A stretch of 64,000 nucleotides of DNA, taken from NCBI RefSeq assembly GCF_900169145.1, contig NZ_FXZD01000006.1, positions 1-64,000 on the forward strand, written 5' to 3'. Within the stretch, counting starts at the first letter, position 1; each line of letters begins with the position of its first letter. Source of the DNA: Brevibacterium antiquum CNRZ 918 (GTDB lineage Bacteria > Actinomycetota > Actinomycetes > Actinomycetales > Brevibacteriaceae). The notes beneath the pieces are model-generated. The model had not been told where the DNA came from. It saw only the letters and a list, made by a program, of their open reading frames with translations, and searched no databases. This document shows, piece by piece, positions 1-11,113 of the stretch. The position numbers were made by a program, and so were the translations under genes.

Positions 1-340
1 GCGAAGAGGACCTCGCTCGAGGCCCAGTAGCCTCGACCAGGCAACCTCTCCCAGGCCCTGGCGCCGAACTCCCTGACCACCAGCCCGCACCGATCCACCT
101 ATCGGCACCAAGATGGATACCCCTTAAAAAGATATATCGCCGATGTGTTGCTGGGAAGACTGTTCGAGCGACCACGGAGGCAACTCCCAGAGCGTGTTCA
201 GGTGGGGAGGACGAAGGGATCGGGAAGCGACCGTGGAGCCGCCTCGATGAATGCAGCTGATCGGAGAACATACCTACCGCTGAGCGTTGCCGAGACGGTT
301 GGGTGTCGCCGTGGCAGAATTCCCGCGACCAGACCTCAGA
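1..340. other. left-edge intergenic stretch, no supported gene
   Basis: Nothing in these 340 bases can be assigned to a gene. An open minus-strand frame from a GTG at 106-108 runs off the left edge, and a plus-strand frame ends at a TAG at 28-30. Neither is long enough to judge. An AT-rich patch at 123-140 contains the palindrome GATATATC at 130-137 and looks promoter-like against the GC-rich surroundings. No hairpin with a T run was seen after the pst operon, which ends at 341. Confidence 0.4.
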
Positions 341-1120
341 TCATCCGAAGCGGCCGGAGATGTAGTTCTCGGTCTCTTCCGTGGCCGGGTTCGAGAAGAT
401 CGTCGAGGTCTCGCTGAACTCGATGAGCTTGCCCGGCTTGCCTGTGCCCGCGATGTTGAAGAACGCGGTCTTGTCGGACACGCGTGCGGCCTGCTGCATG
501 TTGTGAGTGACGATGACGACCGTGTACTTGTCCTTGAGGTCGTTGATGAGGTCCTCGATGGCCAGGGTGGAGATCGGGTCCAGCGCGGAGCACGGCTCGT
601 CCATAAGCAGGACCTCAGGCTCGACCGCGATGGCGCGGGCGATGCACAGGCGCTGCTGCTGACCGCCGGAGAGTCCCGAGCCGGGCAGGCTGAGGCGGTC
701 CTTGACCTCGTTCCAGAGGTTGGCCCCGCGCAGTGCACGCTCGGTGAGGTCATCGGCCTCTGACTTCGACATGCGGCGGCTGTTGAGACGCACACCGGCC
801 AGCACATTCTCCTTGATGCTCATCGTGGGGAACGGGTTCGCACGCTGGAAGACCATGCCGACCTCACGGCGCACGTTGACCGGGTCGACGCCCGCTGCAT
901 AGATGTCGTTGCCGTCCATGAGGACTTGGCCGGAGACACTGGCGCCCGGAATCACTTCGTGCATCCGGTTGAGCGTGCGCAGAACGGTGGACTTACCGCA
1001 GCCCGAGGGGCCGATGAGAGCCGTGACCGAGCGGGGTTTGATCTGCATCTGCACACCGTCGACGGCGCGGAAGTCGCCGTAGAAGATGTCGAGATCCTTG
1101 ATGTCGATCTGCTTGGACAA
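341..1120 (-). CDS. pstB: phosphate ABC transporter ATP-binding protein PstB
   Basis: ATPase subunit of the high-affinity phosphate importer PstSCAB. It works as a dimer on the inner face of the membrane and powers import of phosphate delivered by PstS. The 259 residues match the usual PstB length. Walker [10 protein letters not shown] lies at 37-45, the ABC signature LSGGQ at 150-154, Walker B LLMDEP at 171-176, then the D-loop SALD and the switch histidine in VTHNMQQ. The C-terminus [16 protein letters not shown] is typical of PstB. The start is TTG at 1118-1120, with AAGGA about seven bases upstream. It is the last gene of pstSCAB and is separated from pstA by about 100 bases, so it may be expressed at a different level from pstCA, which overlap. 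Confidence 0.97.
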   Translation of the reverse strand: MSKQIDIKDLDIFYGDFRAVDGVQMQIKPRSVTALIGPSGCGKSTVLRTLNRMHEVIPGASVSGQVLMDGNDIYAAGVDPVNVRREVGMVFQRANPFPTMSIKENVLAGVRLNSRRMSKSEADDLTERALRGANLWNEVKDRLSLPGSGLSGGQQQRLCIARAIAVEPEVLLMDEPCSALDPISTLAIEDLINDLKDKYTVVIVTHNMQQAARVSDKTAFFNIAGTGKPGKLIEFSETSTIFSNPATEETENYISGRFG

Positions 1121-1222
1121 TGTGTTTCCTTATCGTTGGGAATGTCTGGAGCAAGAAGTGCGTGAGTCTGTCGCATGTTTCAGTTTCCCGGGCCGCTCAG
1201 TGAGCATGTCAGCGCCCGCCGG

Positions 1223-2368
1223 TCAGCGTCCTGTCTTCGGCGCCAGCACTCTTGCGATGATGCGGGCCAGGAGGTTGAGGACCATGACCAGGGTGACGAG
1301 GACGAGGGCGGCTGCCCAGGCTCGCTCCGAGCTGGCCAGGGCCGCGTCGCCGGGCGAGACCGGGCGCAGCTGCGAATCGTAGATGTATGTCGGCAGCGTC
1401 GACATCCAGCCGGAGAACAGGTTCCAGTTGAGGGTCTTGGCGAATCCGGCTGTGACCATGATCGGCGCGGTTTCGCCGATCACGCGGGCGATCGCGATGG
1501 TGATGCCGGAGAGGATGCCCGACACCGAGGTGGGCAGAACGATCTTGACGATCGTCTTCCACTTCGGCACGCCCAGAGCGTAGGACGCTTCTCGCAGGTC
1601 CATCGGCACGAGCCGCAGGATCTCCTCCGTGTTTCGCACAATGATTGGAATCATGAGCACGGACAGCGCCACTGCGGCGGTGAAGCCGGTCTTCGCGATG
1701 CCCGCCGCATCCGGCATGATGAAGTTCGCGATGGTGGAGAACAGGGCGAAGGCGAAGAGCCCGGCGACGATCGAGGGGATGCCGGTCATCACGTCGACGA
1801 GGAAGGTGATGGCCTTGCCCAGTCTGTTCTTGCCCGCGTATTCGACGAGGTAGATCGCGGTCAGCACGCCGATGGGGATCGAGATGATGCAGGCAGCGAG
1901 CGTGATCAGCACGGTGCCGACGATCGCGTGGTAGAAGCCGCCGGACAATGTTGCTTCGCCGGCGACGTACTGCTGGTCGAGGACGCCCTTCATGCCGAGC
2001 ATCGTGCGGGAGAGGAGATCGCCGTTGATGGCGGCTCCACCCTTGGAGACGGTCAGCCAGAGCAGTGAGATGAGGGGAACACAGGCGAGGATGAACGATG
2101 AGGTGACGATGGTGGTGGCCACCCGGTCGGTGGCCTTGCGGCGGCCCTCGTAGGACGCGGAGAGGGCGAACACGGCCACCACGTTGATGAGTCCGGCGAG
2201 GACTGCGACGAGGGGGATGTTGAATCCGGCGAAGGCGATGAAGCTGATGATGATCGCGACGATGATCGAGGCGAGGGCAACCACCCAGGGTGTGGCCTTG
2301 GGCAGCTGTTTCGAGGTGAGGGTGCGAGACGTGGTCATCGAAGTGTTCGTAGTGGTCAACATGCTCAA
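1223..2368 (-). CDS. pstA: phosphate ABC transporter permease PstA
   Basis: One of the two membrane subunits that form the phosphate channel of PstSCAB. At 381 residues it is about 80-100 longer than a standard PstA. The extra part is N-terminal: a polar stretch of about 28 residues, then two hydrophobic segments (about 29-80) before the conserved permease core. The core has the binding-protein-dependent transport loop EASYALGVPKWKTIVKIVLP that contacts PstB. The first possible start is TTG at 2366-2368, which overlaps the pstC stop as TTGA; an in-frame ATG lies two codons further at 2360-2362. Either way pstC and pstA are translationally coupled. Confidence 0.95.
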   Translation of the reverse strand: MSMLTTTNTSMTTSRTLTSKQLPKATPWVVALASIIVAIIISFIAFAGFNIPLVAVLAGLINVVAVFALSASYEGRRKATDRVATTIVTSSFILACVPLISLLWLTVSKGGAAINGDLLSRTMLGMKGVLDQQYVAGEATLSGGFYHAIVGTVLITLAACIISIPIGVLTAIYLVEYAGKNRLGKAITFLVDVMTGIPSIVAGLFAFALFSTIANFIMPDAAGIAKTGFTAAVALSVLMIPIIVRNTEEILRLVPMDLREASYALGVPKWKTIVKIVLPTSVSGILSGITIAIARVIGETAPIMVTAGFAKTLNWNLFSGWMSTLPTYIYDSQLRPVSPGDAALASSERAWAAALVLVTLVMVLNLLARIIARVLAPKTGR

Positions 2369-3372
2369 CTGCCCTTCACCGAGGTCTTGGCAACAATTGC
2401 ACGCGCTCCCATGTTCACCAGCAAGGTGATGACGAAGAGGACGAGGCCGACCGTGATCAGCTCGGACAGCCGCAGTCCGGCGGCTTCGGGGAAGTTCTGA
2501 GCGATCTCGGAGGCGATGGTCTGGTTGCCGCTGACCACCAGGGATGCGGTGAGCAGACCGGGGGAGAGGATCATGGCCACGGCCATGGTTTCGCCGAGTG
2601 CGCGGCCGAGGCCGAGCATGGTCGCCGAGGCGATGCCGGACTTTCCGAACGGCAGCACCGACATGCGGATCATCTCCCAGCGCGTGGCGCCGAGAGCCAG
2701 AGCAGCTTCTTCCTGCAGCCGGGGAGTCTGCAGGAAGATCTCCCGGGTCAGGGAGGTGATGATCGGCAGGATCATGATGGCGAGCACGAGGGAAGCCGTC
2801 AGCAGTGTGCGCCCGGTGTTGGACACAGCACCATTCTCATCGGGAGCGAAGATCGGGATCCACCCGAACCACTTCGACAGCCACAGGTAGAACGCGGTGA
2901 GGTTGCCGGCCAGGGCGATCCCCCACAGACCGTAGACGACAGAGGGGATCGCGGCAAGCAGGTCGATGACGTAGCCGAGGACCGGCGCCAGCTTCCGTGG
3001 CGCCATATGCGTGGTGAACAGTGCGATGCCCAGCGCGAACGGGGTGGCCACGAGCAGGGCGATGGCGGAGGAGATCAGTGTGCCGATGACAAGCGGCCAG
3101 ACGTAGGAGAAGAATCCGTTGCCGCCGGTGATCGAGCTCGGATCGTTGACCTGGGCTTCGATGGTGTCCTTGGACTGTGCCAGAAGGAACAGGGCGACTC
3201 CTGCCAGGATGAGCAGGATCAGGATGCCGGCGATGAGCGTCGCGGCCGAGAAGATACGGTCACCGGGACGAACGACGGCTTTGGGCTTCTGGCCCGTGCC
3301 GGACTCGGGATGTGAGTCCGGTTCAGGTGTTCCGGCGGGGCCGGACACCGTGGTCTGTGTGCTGGTCGGCAC
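2365..3372 (-). CDS. pstC: phosphate ABC transporter permease PstC
   Basis: The second channel subunit of the phosphate importer, pairing with PstA in the cytoplasmic membrane. The 335 residues comprise a polar cytoplasmic N-terminus of about 40 residues (rich in T, P, G), then six predicted membrane segments. The first is LIAGILILLILAGVALFLLA. The coupling loop EEAALALGATRWEMIRMSVLP faces PstB. The start is GTG at 3370-3372, preceded by GAGGAG at a spacing of seven bases, which fixes it well. The gene lies 119 bases after pstS with a hairpin in between, and its stop overlaps the pstA start. The order pstS-pstC-pstA-pstB is the standard one. Confidence 0.96.
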   Translation of the reverse strand: MPTSTQTTVSGPAGTPEPDSHPESGTGQKPKAVVRPGDRIFSAATLIAGILILLILAGVALFLLAQSKDTIEAQVNDPSSITGGNGFFSYVWPLVIGTLISSAIALLVATPFALGIALFTTHMAPRKLAPVLGYVIDLLAAIPSVVYGLWGIALAGNLTAFYLWLSKWFGWIPIFAPDENGAVSNTGRTLLTASLVLAIMILPIITSLTREIFLQTPRLQEEAALALGATRWEMIRMSVLPFGKSGIASATMLGLGRALGETMAVAMILSPGLLTASLVVSGNQTIASEIAQNFPEAAGLRLSELITVGLVLFVITLLVNMGARAIVAKTSVKGS

Positions 3373-3425
3373 AAGTGCTCCTCAAGATACTTGCGGTGGA
3401 TCCGGTGGAAGGACCCCTCGGCACC

Positions 3426-3458
3426 GAAGAGCGGCGCAGGGTCGCTGCGCCGCTCTTC
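3426..3458 (-). terminator. stem-loop between pstS and pstC
   Basis: A perfect 14-base inverted repeat (arms 3426-3439 and 3445-3458, loop GGTCG) lies in the 119-base pstS-pstC gap. There is no T run. In binding-protein transporters such intercistronic hairpins usually leave more mRNA for the binding protein than for the permeases, by partial termination or by blocking 3' decay. That role here is inferred. Confidence 0.7.
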
Positions 3459-3491
3459 GACATATCAACTCTCCAGGTCAGTGGCCAAGAA

Positions 3492-4595
3492 TCAGCCTGC
3501 AACCGTGATCGAATCGATGACGGTCTCGATCTGCGAACGCAGGTCATCGGACAGTGGTGCTGAGCCGGCGGAATCCGCTGCCGACTTCTGTCCTTCCTCG
3601 GAGACGACGAACTTCTCCCAGGCCTTGACCATGTCCACGGTCTCCTGGTCCTTGTAGGACGAGCAGACGAGGTGGTAGGAGACGAGGACGATCGGGTAGG
3701 CGCCCGATTCGGTCGTGTCGCGGGCCAGGTCGAAGGCGAGGTCGCCTTCGCCGCGGCCCTCGACCTTGTCGGAGGCGTCGACGACCTTGGCAGCGGCCTC
3801 GGCGGAGAGCTCGACGTATTCTTCGCCGACCTTCACCTTGGCCGTGCCCAGTGACCCGACGGCGGAGGCGTCGGCGTAGCCGATGGCCCCATCGGTGTCG
3901 GAGACGGTCTGGACGACACCGTCGGTGCCCTGTGCGGCTTCGCCACCGAAGTCCTTGGGGAAGTCTCCGCTGACGTCAGCGTCCCAGTCCTTCTCGGCTG
4001 TGGCCTTGAGGTACTCGGCGAAGTTCTCCGTGGTGCCGGAGTCATCGGCACGGTGAACGGCAGTGATCTTCGTATCAGGCAGGTCAGCATCCGGGTTGTC
4101 GGCCTTGATGGCCTCATCGTTCCACGTGCTGATGTCGCCCTTGAAGATCTTGGCGATGGTCGAGGGGGCGAGGTTGAGCTCGTCGACGTCTTCGACGTTG
4201 AACGCCACTGCGATCGGGGAGATGTAGACGGGGAATTCGTAGGCACCTTCGGCGCCGCAGACTTCTTCGCCCTGCTTGGCTTCGTCGTCGTCGAGGTGTG
4301 CGTCGGACCCGGCGAACTGAGCGTTGCCGGCCAGGAACTGTTCACGGCCCGCACCTGAACCATCGGGGGAGTAGTTGACGGTGACGCCGGAGTTCTCCGC
4401 GGCGAAATCGGCGGTCCAAGCGTCCATCGCCGCCTTCTGCGACGAGGCGCCGATCCCGGTGAGGGTGCCCTGCAGGTCGCTGTCGCCACCGCTGCTTGCT
4501 TCTTCTCCGGTGGCAGAGGTTCCGCCGCAGGCCGACAGGGTGAGTGCGCCGGCTGCGAGGATTGCAGCGGATGGTGCCAGGTGCTTCAGCTTCAC
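3492..4595 (-). CDS. pstS: phosphate-binding lipoprotein PstS
   Basis: Extracytoplasmic phosphate receptor of PstSCAB, anchored by a lipid. The 367 residues start with a lipoprotein signal peptide ending in the lipobox LSAC (cleavage before the cysteine at about residue 23). The mature N-terminus is a flexible G/S/E-rich linker, followed by the type II periplasmic binding fold. Typical PstS elements are GIGASSQKA near the start of the fold, the phosphate-contacting HRADDSGTTENF, and a C-terminal SYHLVCSSY. The start is GTG at 4593-4595 with GAAAGG upstream. It is the first gene of the operon. A PHO box about 90 bases upstream predicts induction by phosphate starvation through the RegX3 homologue encoded at 57.7 kb. 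Confidence 0.96.
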   Translation of the reverse strand: MKLKHLAPSAAILAAGALTLSACGGTSATGEEASSGGDSDLQGTLTGIGASSQKAAMDAWTADFAAENSGVTVNYSPDGSGAGREQFLAGNAQFAGSDAHLDDDEAKQGEEVCGAEGAYEFPVYISPIAVAFNVEDVDELNLAPSTIAKIFKGDISTWNDEAIKADNPDADLPDTKITAVHRADDSGTTENFAEYLKATAEKDWDADVSGDFPKDFGGEAAQGTDGVVQTVSDTDGAIGYADASAVGSLGTAKVKVGEEYVELSAEAAAKVVDASDKVEGRGEGDLAFDLARDTTESGAYPIVLVSYHLVCSSYKDQETVDMVKAWEKFVVSEEGQKSAADSAGSAPLSDDLRSQIETVIDSITVAG

Positions 4596-4685
4596 GAAGA
4601 TGCCTTTCGAGTATGAGAACGCTGTTCGAGATTGCTCGATCTTTCGTGTCCCACGTTAAGGATCGTGTGTAAAGCCCTGGGAGTC

Positions 4686-4718
4686 GGCCAGTGAACGGGA
4701 GGTGAATGAACTCTGAAG
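4686..4718 (-). promoter_or_regulatory. PHO box (RegX3/PhoP type) upstream of pstS
   Basis: Read on the minus strand there are three consecutive 11-base units, cTTCAgagttc, aTTCAcctccc and gTTCActggcc, with the TTCA core exactly in register. This matches the direct-repeat PHO boxes bound by actinobacterial PhoP and RegX3 (unit consensus close to GTTCACC plus four). A possible -10 (TTTACAC) follows about 11 bases downstream, so the boxes would occupy the -35 position, as in activated pho promoters. The rest of the 277-base gap between mutT1 and pstS shows nothing else clear. Confidence 0.75.
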
Positions 4719-4872
4719 GCTTGAGGTCCAGGTGAGTGCTCGACCACAGGGCGAGACGAATCCATCAGAGGGTCCTTCTCGGCACGACGCGGAAATGTAC
4801 GTCGCAGCGACATGTCGGTCTTCGTCGAACGCATCGCTGGTGGTGACGCGGTGACCCGCGAATACCTCGAAA

Positions 4873-5843
4873 TCAGGTGTCGATCGGGCGGAACCGTTCG
4901 AATTCGACGATGCGAGGCACCGCACCCGGACGCACATAGGCGACGAGGACCTCACCGGGTTTGAGAAAAGGGTCCTCGCGCGGCAGCTTCTCCGCGATGC
5001 GCTTCGGAGCATGCTTCGCATAGATCTCAAGGATCAGCGGCAGGACCGGCCGGTGGGTGCAGCAGATGACCGGCTTGCCCTTCTCCAACAGCTTCTCGAT
5101 GAAGCGAGAGGTCTTGTCCGGGTCCGCGGTGCTCGCCTTCTCACTCAGGCACGAGGCCCTCCGGATCGATTTGCCAGTCGCTGCGGACAGCGGAGCGAGC
5201 GTGGCCATGCACCGCTTCCAGGGGCTCGAGATCAGCTTCTTCGTCCCCCACGCTGAAAGCAGTCCGGTCAGTGCCATGGCCTGGCGGGTCCCCAGGGCCA
5301 GCAGCGGGCGCACATGCTCCGTCTCATGCCACTTCGCCCGGGGGAATGCCTTCCCATGGCGGACGAGAATGAGTGGCCAGGCACGCAGAGCATCGGTTGA
5401 ATCGAACTTCTCCAGCGCATCGAGCTGGTCGCGATCGGCGTAGGATGTCAGCTTCGTTCGCGCCTCACCGACGGGAAACCACTCCACCTTGTCGACCTCG
5501 CGTCGGTTCATCGGTGCGAAGGTATGTTCGCCCTTGACCTGTGCTGACCAGTAGAAGACCTTTTTGAGGTTCTTTCCGCCGACCATGTATTCCGCCGGGG
5601 GCAGGGGAATGCCGAGGGTGATGTCGAGTCCCGTCTCCTCCTTGACCTCGCGAATCGCAGTCTCCGGAAGGGTCTCGCCCGATTCCACCTTGCCCTTGGG
5701 CCAGGACCAGTCGTTGTAGCGGGGGCGGTGGATGAGTGCGACTTCGAGACCGTCATCGCCCTTGCGCCAGCACAGGGCGCCGGCGGCGAGGACATCGGCG
5801 GTGACTCGCGAGGACGCCTGCGCGGAACCGACCGATCTCGCAC

Positions 5844-5847
<4 letters not shown>
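4873..5847 (-). CDS. mutT1: MutT1-like Nudix hydrolase fused to histidine phosphatase
   Basis: Two-domain nucleotide-pool sanitiser. The N-terminal Nudix domain has a complete Nudix box at residues 52-74 (G52, E58, R66 E67, E70 E71, G73). The C-terminal half is a SixA-like histidine phosphatase with the RHG motif at 163-165 and a later catalytic histidine in CCTHRP. Mycobacterial MutT1 has the same architecture and hydrolyses 8-oxo-(d)GTP and diadenosine polyphosphates, so a similar role is expected; substrates cannot be read from sequence. The start is GTG at 5845-5847, overlapping the ppk stop as GTGA, so translation is coupled. The pairing mutT1-ppk1 also occurs in mycobacteria. It is the last gene of the run glnR-like, mshD, ppk, mutT1. 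Confidence 0.92.
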
Positions 5848-7988
<2,141 letters not shown>

Positions 7989-7992
7989 CGCT

Positions 7993-8967
7993 CTACTCCT
8001 GATTGCGTTCGGTCGAGGAAGCCGGCGCATAGGACACGTGCGCCACCGCGACATGGAATCCCAGCCGCTCGTACAAGCCTAGCGCCGGTGCATTATCGGA
8101 CTCGACGTAGAGTTCGATCACGTTCGCGCCGGCGGCGACCATCCGGCGCATGCCCTCGATGGTCAGTGCCTTGCCCACGCCCTTGGCATGAATGCTCGGG
8201 TCGACCCCGACGACATAGACCTCGCCGAGGCGGCCCTCAACGTCTGAGTCCGTGAGCTTGGTCTGGTGGAATCCGATGATCTGATCATCCCGGATGGCCA
8301 GGATCACCGAATCCGGGTCGAAGTCGGGTGCCTGCGTGATCTCAGCGAAGTCCTCCGGCGTCTGCGATCCCTGCTCGGGATGCCAGTCGAAGGCTGCGTT
8401 GTTGACTCGCCGCCAGCCGTCCTCATCGCCGGGGGCGAAGGAGCGGATGGTGATGCCATCCGGCGCTGATGTCTGCGGTAGGTCGTCGAGGCTGAGACCC
8501 GAATCGGTGCGCATCTGATAGAGCACCCGGTCGCGCCCGAGCCCGTGCTTGTTCGCCAGTGCCTGGGCTGCAGGGTGGTCGCCGTGTGACCAGCACCAGG
8601 AGGAGGGCTCTTCGTCGAGGATCGCCGACAGCAGTGCCTGGCCATGGCCGCGTCCGCGGTGGTCGGGGGCGATGAGGAACTCGGCCGCATGCCGATCGCC
8701 CTGGAGGGCACGGATGCCGAACCCGACGAGAGTCTCGCCGCCCGGTCCGGTGGTGATGTCGGTGCTGCCATCGGCATAGACCCGCCATACGCTCGAAGCC
8801 GTCGGGGCAGAATGAGATTTCTCGTCGCCGGTGGCGATGGCCAGGAGTCCGCCGGAGATCTCAGCGGACCCATCGGCTGCTGCCACGCGGTCGAGGAAGG
8901 TCAGCTCCGCCTCGGCGAGGGTGGTGATCGGTGAACTGGTCACGGCTCCACTTGCTTCGATTCTCAT
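7993..8967 (-). CDS. mshD: mycothiol synthase MshD (tandem GNAT)
   Basis: Last enzyme of mycothiol synthesis: transfers acetyl from acetyl-CoA to the cysteine amine of Cys-GlcN-Ins, in the cytosol. The 324 residues are close to mycobacterial MshD (about 315) and contain two GNAT domains. The N-terminal one has [16 protein letters not shown]. The C-terminal, catalytically important one has [25 protein letters not shown] and ends with the substrate-domain pattern [20 protein letters not shown]. The ATG at 8965-8967 overlaps the stop of the upstream regulator gene as ATGA. The glnR-mshD order matches mycobacteria. With mshA at 48.9 kb it shows that the organism makes mycothiol. Confidence 0.93.
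   Translation of the reverse strand: MRIEASGAVTSSPITTLAEAELTFLDRVAAADGSAEISGGLLAIATGDEKSHSAPTASSVWRVYADGSTDITTGPGGETLVGFGIRALQGDRHAAEFLIAPDHRGRGHGQALLSAILDEEPSSWCWSHGDHPAAQALANKHGLGRDRVLYQMRTDSGLSLDDLPQTSAPDGITIRSFAPGDEDGWRRVNNAAFDWHPEQGSQTPEDFAEITQAPDFDPDSVILAIRDDQIIGFHQTKLTDSDVEGRLGEVYVVGVDPSIHAKGVGKALTIEGMRRMVAAGANVIELYVESDNAPALGLYERLGFHVAVAHVSYAPASSTERNQE
7996..8000 (-). promoter_or_regulatory. ribosome-binding site deciding the ppk1 start
   Basis: AGGAG on the minus strand, seven bases before the ATG at 7988 and inside the last codons of mshD. It supports the shorter ppk1 start and coupled translation with mshD. Confidence 0.75.
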
Positions 8968-9893
8968 CCCTGCACGTCCTCCTCGGTCGATTCTGCTTCT
9001 GGTTGTTCGTGCCCCGACGTTTCGTCAGTACCCGACGCTTCGTCAGTACCCGACGCTTCGTCAGTACCCGACTCTGCCCCATCGCCGTGTGCGGCCGCGG
9101 AGTCGGGACTGAAACGGTAGCCGACGTAGCGGACGGTGTGGATGGCGTTCTCGAAGTCTTTGCCGAGTTTCGCACGCACGCGACGGACATGCACATCGAC
9201 GGTGCGGGTTCCGCCGAAATAGTCATCGCCCCACACTGCGAACAGGATCTCGTCGCGGGTGAAGACGCGTTCGGGGTGCATCGCGAAGAACTTCAGCAAA
9301 CCGAATTCGCGGTAGGTCAGGTCGAGGCTGCGCTCGCCCAGGTGCGCGGTGAATGCGGTTTCGTCGATGCGCAGGGCCCCGCTGAGAACGATCATTGGCT
9401 CGCCTGCGCTCGTCCAGGGACCGCTGGCGCTCCAGGACGGGCTATCGGGCTGCGCTCCTCCTGGCCCGGCCGCCGAGCCGGTTGTGCTCACGCCGGATCC
9501 GCCTCCCCACGGTGTGGCGCCCTGTGGCACCTGTGTTCGGTGGTGATCACGTGCCAGACGCAGGCGGGCCTCCACCTCGGCAGGGCCGGCAGTGGTGAGG
9601 ACGATGTCGGAGACGTTCCATTTCGCCGAGGTGGTGGCCAGTCCGCCTTCGCTGAGCACAACGATGATGGGAGCTGCCAGGCACAACTGCGCCACCACCT
9701 CGGCGATGGCAGGCGCCAGGGACAGGTCGAGGCAGGCGTCGGCGACGACGATGTCGGCAGTCACCGAGTCGGTGTCTGCCCGCCTCAGCTGATCGAGGCT
9801 GAGGCGTTCGACCTGGTGGCCGAGGTACTGCAGGCACGCTGGGGCCAGAGGGGAATCGAGCCGGGATGCGGGGCAGATGTGCAGGATTCGCAT
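8964..9893 (-). CDS. GlnR-like atypical response regulator (winged helix)
   Basis: Transcription factor with an N-terminal receiver-like domain (about 1-105), a variable linker rich in G, S and P (about 110-155), and a C-terminal OmpR-type winged helix (about 165-265) containing LTYREFGLLKFF and GGTRTVDVHVRRVRAKLG, then VRYVGYRF. The receiver lacks a clear phosphorylation pocket, as in the orphan regulator GlnR of actinobacteria. GlnR also sits beside mshD in mycobacteria, where it controls nitrogen genes. The target set here is not known. The C-terminal tail is acidic and carries an in-frame 18-base repeat. There is a TATACT -10 candidate about 60 bases upstream of the ATG at 9891-9893. It heads the operon with mshD, ppk1 and mutT1. 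Confidence 0.85.
   Translation of the reverse strand: MRILHICPASRLDSPLAPACLQYLGHQVERLSLDQLRRADTDSVTADIVVADACLDLSLAPAIAEVVAQLCLAAPIIVVLSEGGLATTSAKWNVSDIVLTTAGPAEVEARLRLARDHHRTQVPQGATPWGGGSGVSTTGSAAGPGGAQPDSPSWSASGPWTSAGEPMIVLSGALRIDETAFTAHLGERSLDLTYREFGLLKFFAMHPERVFTRDEILFAVWGDDYFGGTRTVDVHVRRVRAKLGKDFENAIHTVRYVGYRFSPDSAAAHGDGAESGTDEASGTDEASGTDETSGHEQPEAESTEEDVQG
9023..9076 (-). repeat. 18-base tandem repeat, three copies, coding SGTDEA
   Basis: Two identical 18-base units (9023-9040, 9041-9058) and a third diverged one (9059-9076) encode consecutive SGTDE(A/T) hexapeptides in the acidic tail of the GlnR-like protein, just before its C-terminus. Confidence 0.9.
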
Positions 9894-10070
9894 GTGCAGG
9901 CATCCACCTCCTCGGGCTCGGGGCGGCCGCCCAAGCTGCGGCCTGGGGAAAGTATACCGAGCCTGTATTCGTCAAGCCGAACATTCATGAGCCGGTCTGC
10001 GAACATCGGCGGGGATCGCCGATCTCGGCTCAAATCGCGTCGTTGCGGCCGAGTAAGGCACCATAGTGCT

Positions 10071-10874
10071 GTGATCAGATGGATTCGAGTAGCTGTCGCC
10101 CTGGTATTGGCTCTGGCCCTCAGTGCCTCCGTGTACTGGGGCTACACCTTGTTCCTGCTGGCGACCGGACTCATCGTCTTCGGCGTCGCCTACGGATGGC
10201 CCCGGCTGACGGACTCCCCTCAGCCGCGCGCGACGTCAATCATGCTCGGCCTCTTCGGTGTGGCGGGACTCATCGCGGCGTTTCGCGACGACGCCGCACC
10301 CTATCTTGACTGGCTTCCGGTCCTGGCGGGCCTGGGCCTGCTGTGGACATTCGTGCAGAACCTCACGCGCGGTATCGGGGCATCGGACGCCGTAGCCAAC
10401 GTCTCAGCCCAAGTCGCGGGCGTGGTCATCGCACTGTCCGCGAGCACCTGGGTCGCGGCGATCACCGTGCCCGGCGACAAGGAAGCCATCGTCGTCGGCC
10501 TCGTCTCGCTCATCGTCGCCGGTTGTATGACAGCCCTGCCCTGGCCTGCGATCTACACCTCTCCGCTGGCGATTGCGATGTCGACTGCGGTCGCCGGGAT
10601 CCTCGCGGTCCTCATCTTCAAGGACGCTCTCAGCTGGCCCGTGTCGCTGGCCCTCGGCGCCATCATGGGACTGTTGGTCGCTGGTGTCGACCGCATGCTC
10701 GGGCTCATCGCCTACTCCCAGTACCAGGCCGTGAGCCTCGAGATCGCCCAGAACATCGAGCTGAAGAAGAGCGTGGAGAAGGCCCGCAGCTTCGCCGTTC
10801 AGCTCGCACTCGGAGCTACTCCCATCGCCCTCGGTGGTGTCGTCGTCTACTCCCTGGAACGCATCGCTTTCTGA
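10071..10874 (+). CDS. integral membrane protein of unknown function
   Basis: A 267-residue membrane protein, largely hydrophobic. Two or three segments fall within residues 1-70 (WIRVAVALVLALALSASVYWGY and following), several more between 80 and 215, and one near the C-terminus (QLALGATPIALGGVVVYSL). A short charged stretch, QNIELKKSVEKARSF, precedes the last segment. No transporter family motif is recognised. GTG at 10071-10073 is chosen because it opens the hydrophobic N-terminus (MIRWIRVAVAL) and a longer frame upstream is antisense to the GlnR-like gene. It is divergent from the GlnR-like operon, with 177 bases between them, so the two may share control. Confidence 0.75.
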   Translation: MIRWIRVAVALVLALALSASVYWGYTLFLLATGLIVFGVAYGWPRLTDSPQPRATSIMLGLFGVAGLIAAFRDDAAPYLDWLPVLAGLGLLWTFVQNLTRGIGASDAVANVSAQVAGVVIALSASTWVAAITVPGDKEAIVVGLVSLIVAGCMTALPWPAIYTSPLAIAMSTAVAGILAVLIFKDALSWPVSLALGAIMGLLVAGVDRMLGLIAYSQYQAVSLEIAQNIELKKSVEKARSFAVQLALGATPIALGGVVVYSLERIAF

Positions 10875-10991
10875 AGTTCGACGTGAAGTTGGATGCGGAG
10901 TCCGACACGGTGAGCGCGACTCTGCGCTGAAGCCGGGCTCAGAGTTTGGGCGGGGTGGGCGGAGAGCTGTGGGGAAATGTAGACTGAGGGT

Positions 10992-11108
10992 ATGGAAAAC
11001 CTTGTCGCTCTCGAAATCTTCTTCTCCAGTCTCGTCGGCATTGCCGCACTCGGCGCCCTGGGCGTCGGAGTCAAGGTCGTCACGGCGCTGTTCAAAGACA
11101 ATCGCTGA
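10992..11108 (+). CDS. 38-residue single-span membrane peptide
   Basis: Small open frame: ATG at 10992, TGA at 11106. The peptide begins MENLVALEIFFSSLVGIA and ends VTALFKDNR: one hydrophobic helix with a short charged C-terminus. GAGGG lies directly upstream, and the stop is only five bases from the ATG of the nitrobindin-like gene, an operon-like spacing. Codons are GC-rich at third positions like the neighbours. No family is recognised. A role as a small membrane partner of the downstream heme protein is a guess. Confidence 0.6.
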   Translation: MENLVALEIFFSSLVGIAALGALGVGVKVVTALFKDNR

Positions 11109-11113
11109 ACTCG

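Noticed and set aside
1-30. End of a gene from the left edge (AKRTSLEAQ then stop).
   Set aside because: Too short to judge.
7989-8054. Longer N-terminus for ppk1.
   Set aside because: It would lie within mshD, lacks a ribosome site and is not similar to PPK1; the ATG at 7988 has AGGAG.
8931-10070. Plus-strand coding region leading into the membrane protein at 10071.
   Set aside because: It is antisense to the GlnR-like gene and has no similarity; the membrane protein starts with its hydrophobic segment.
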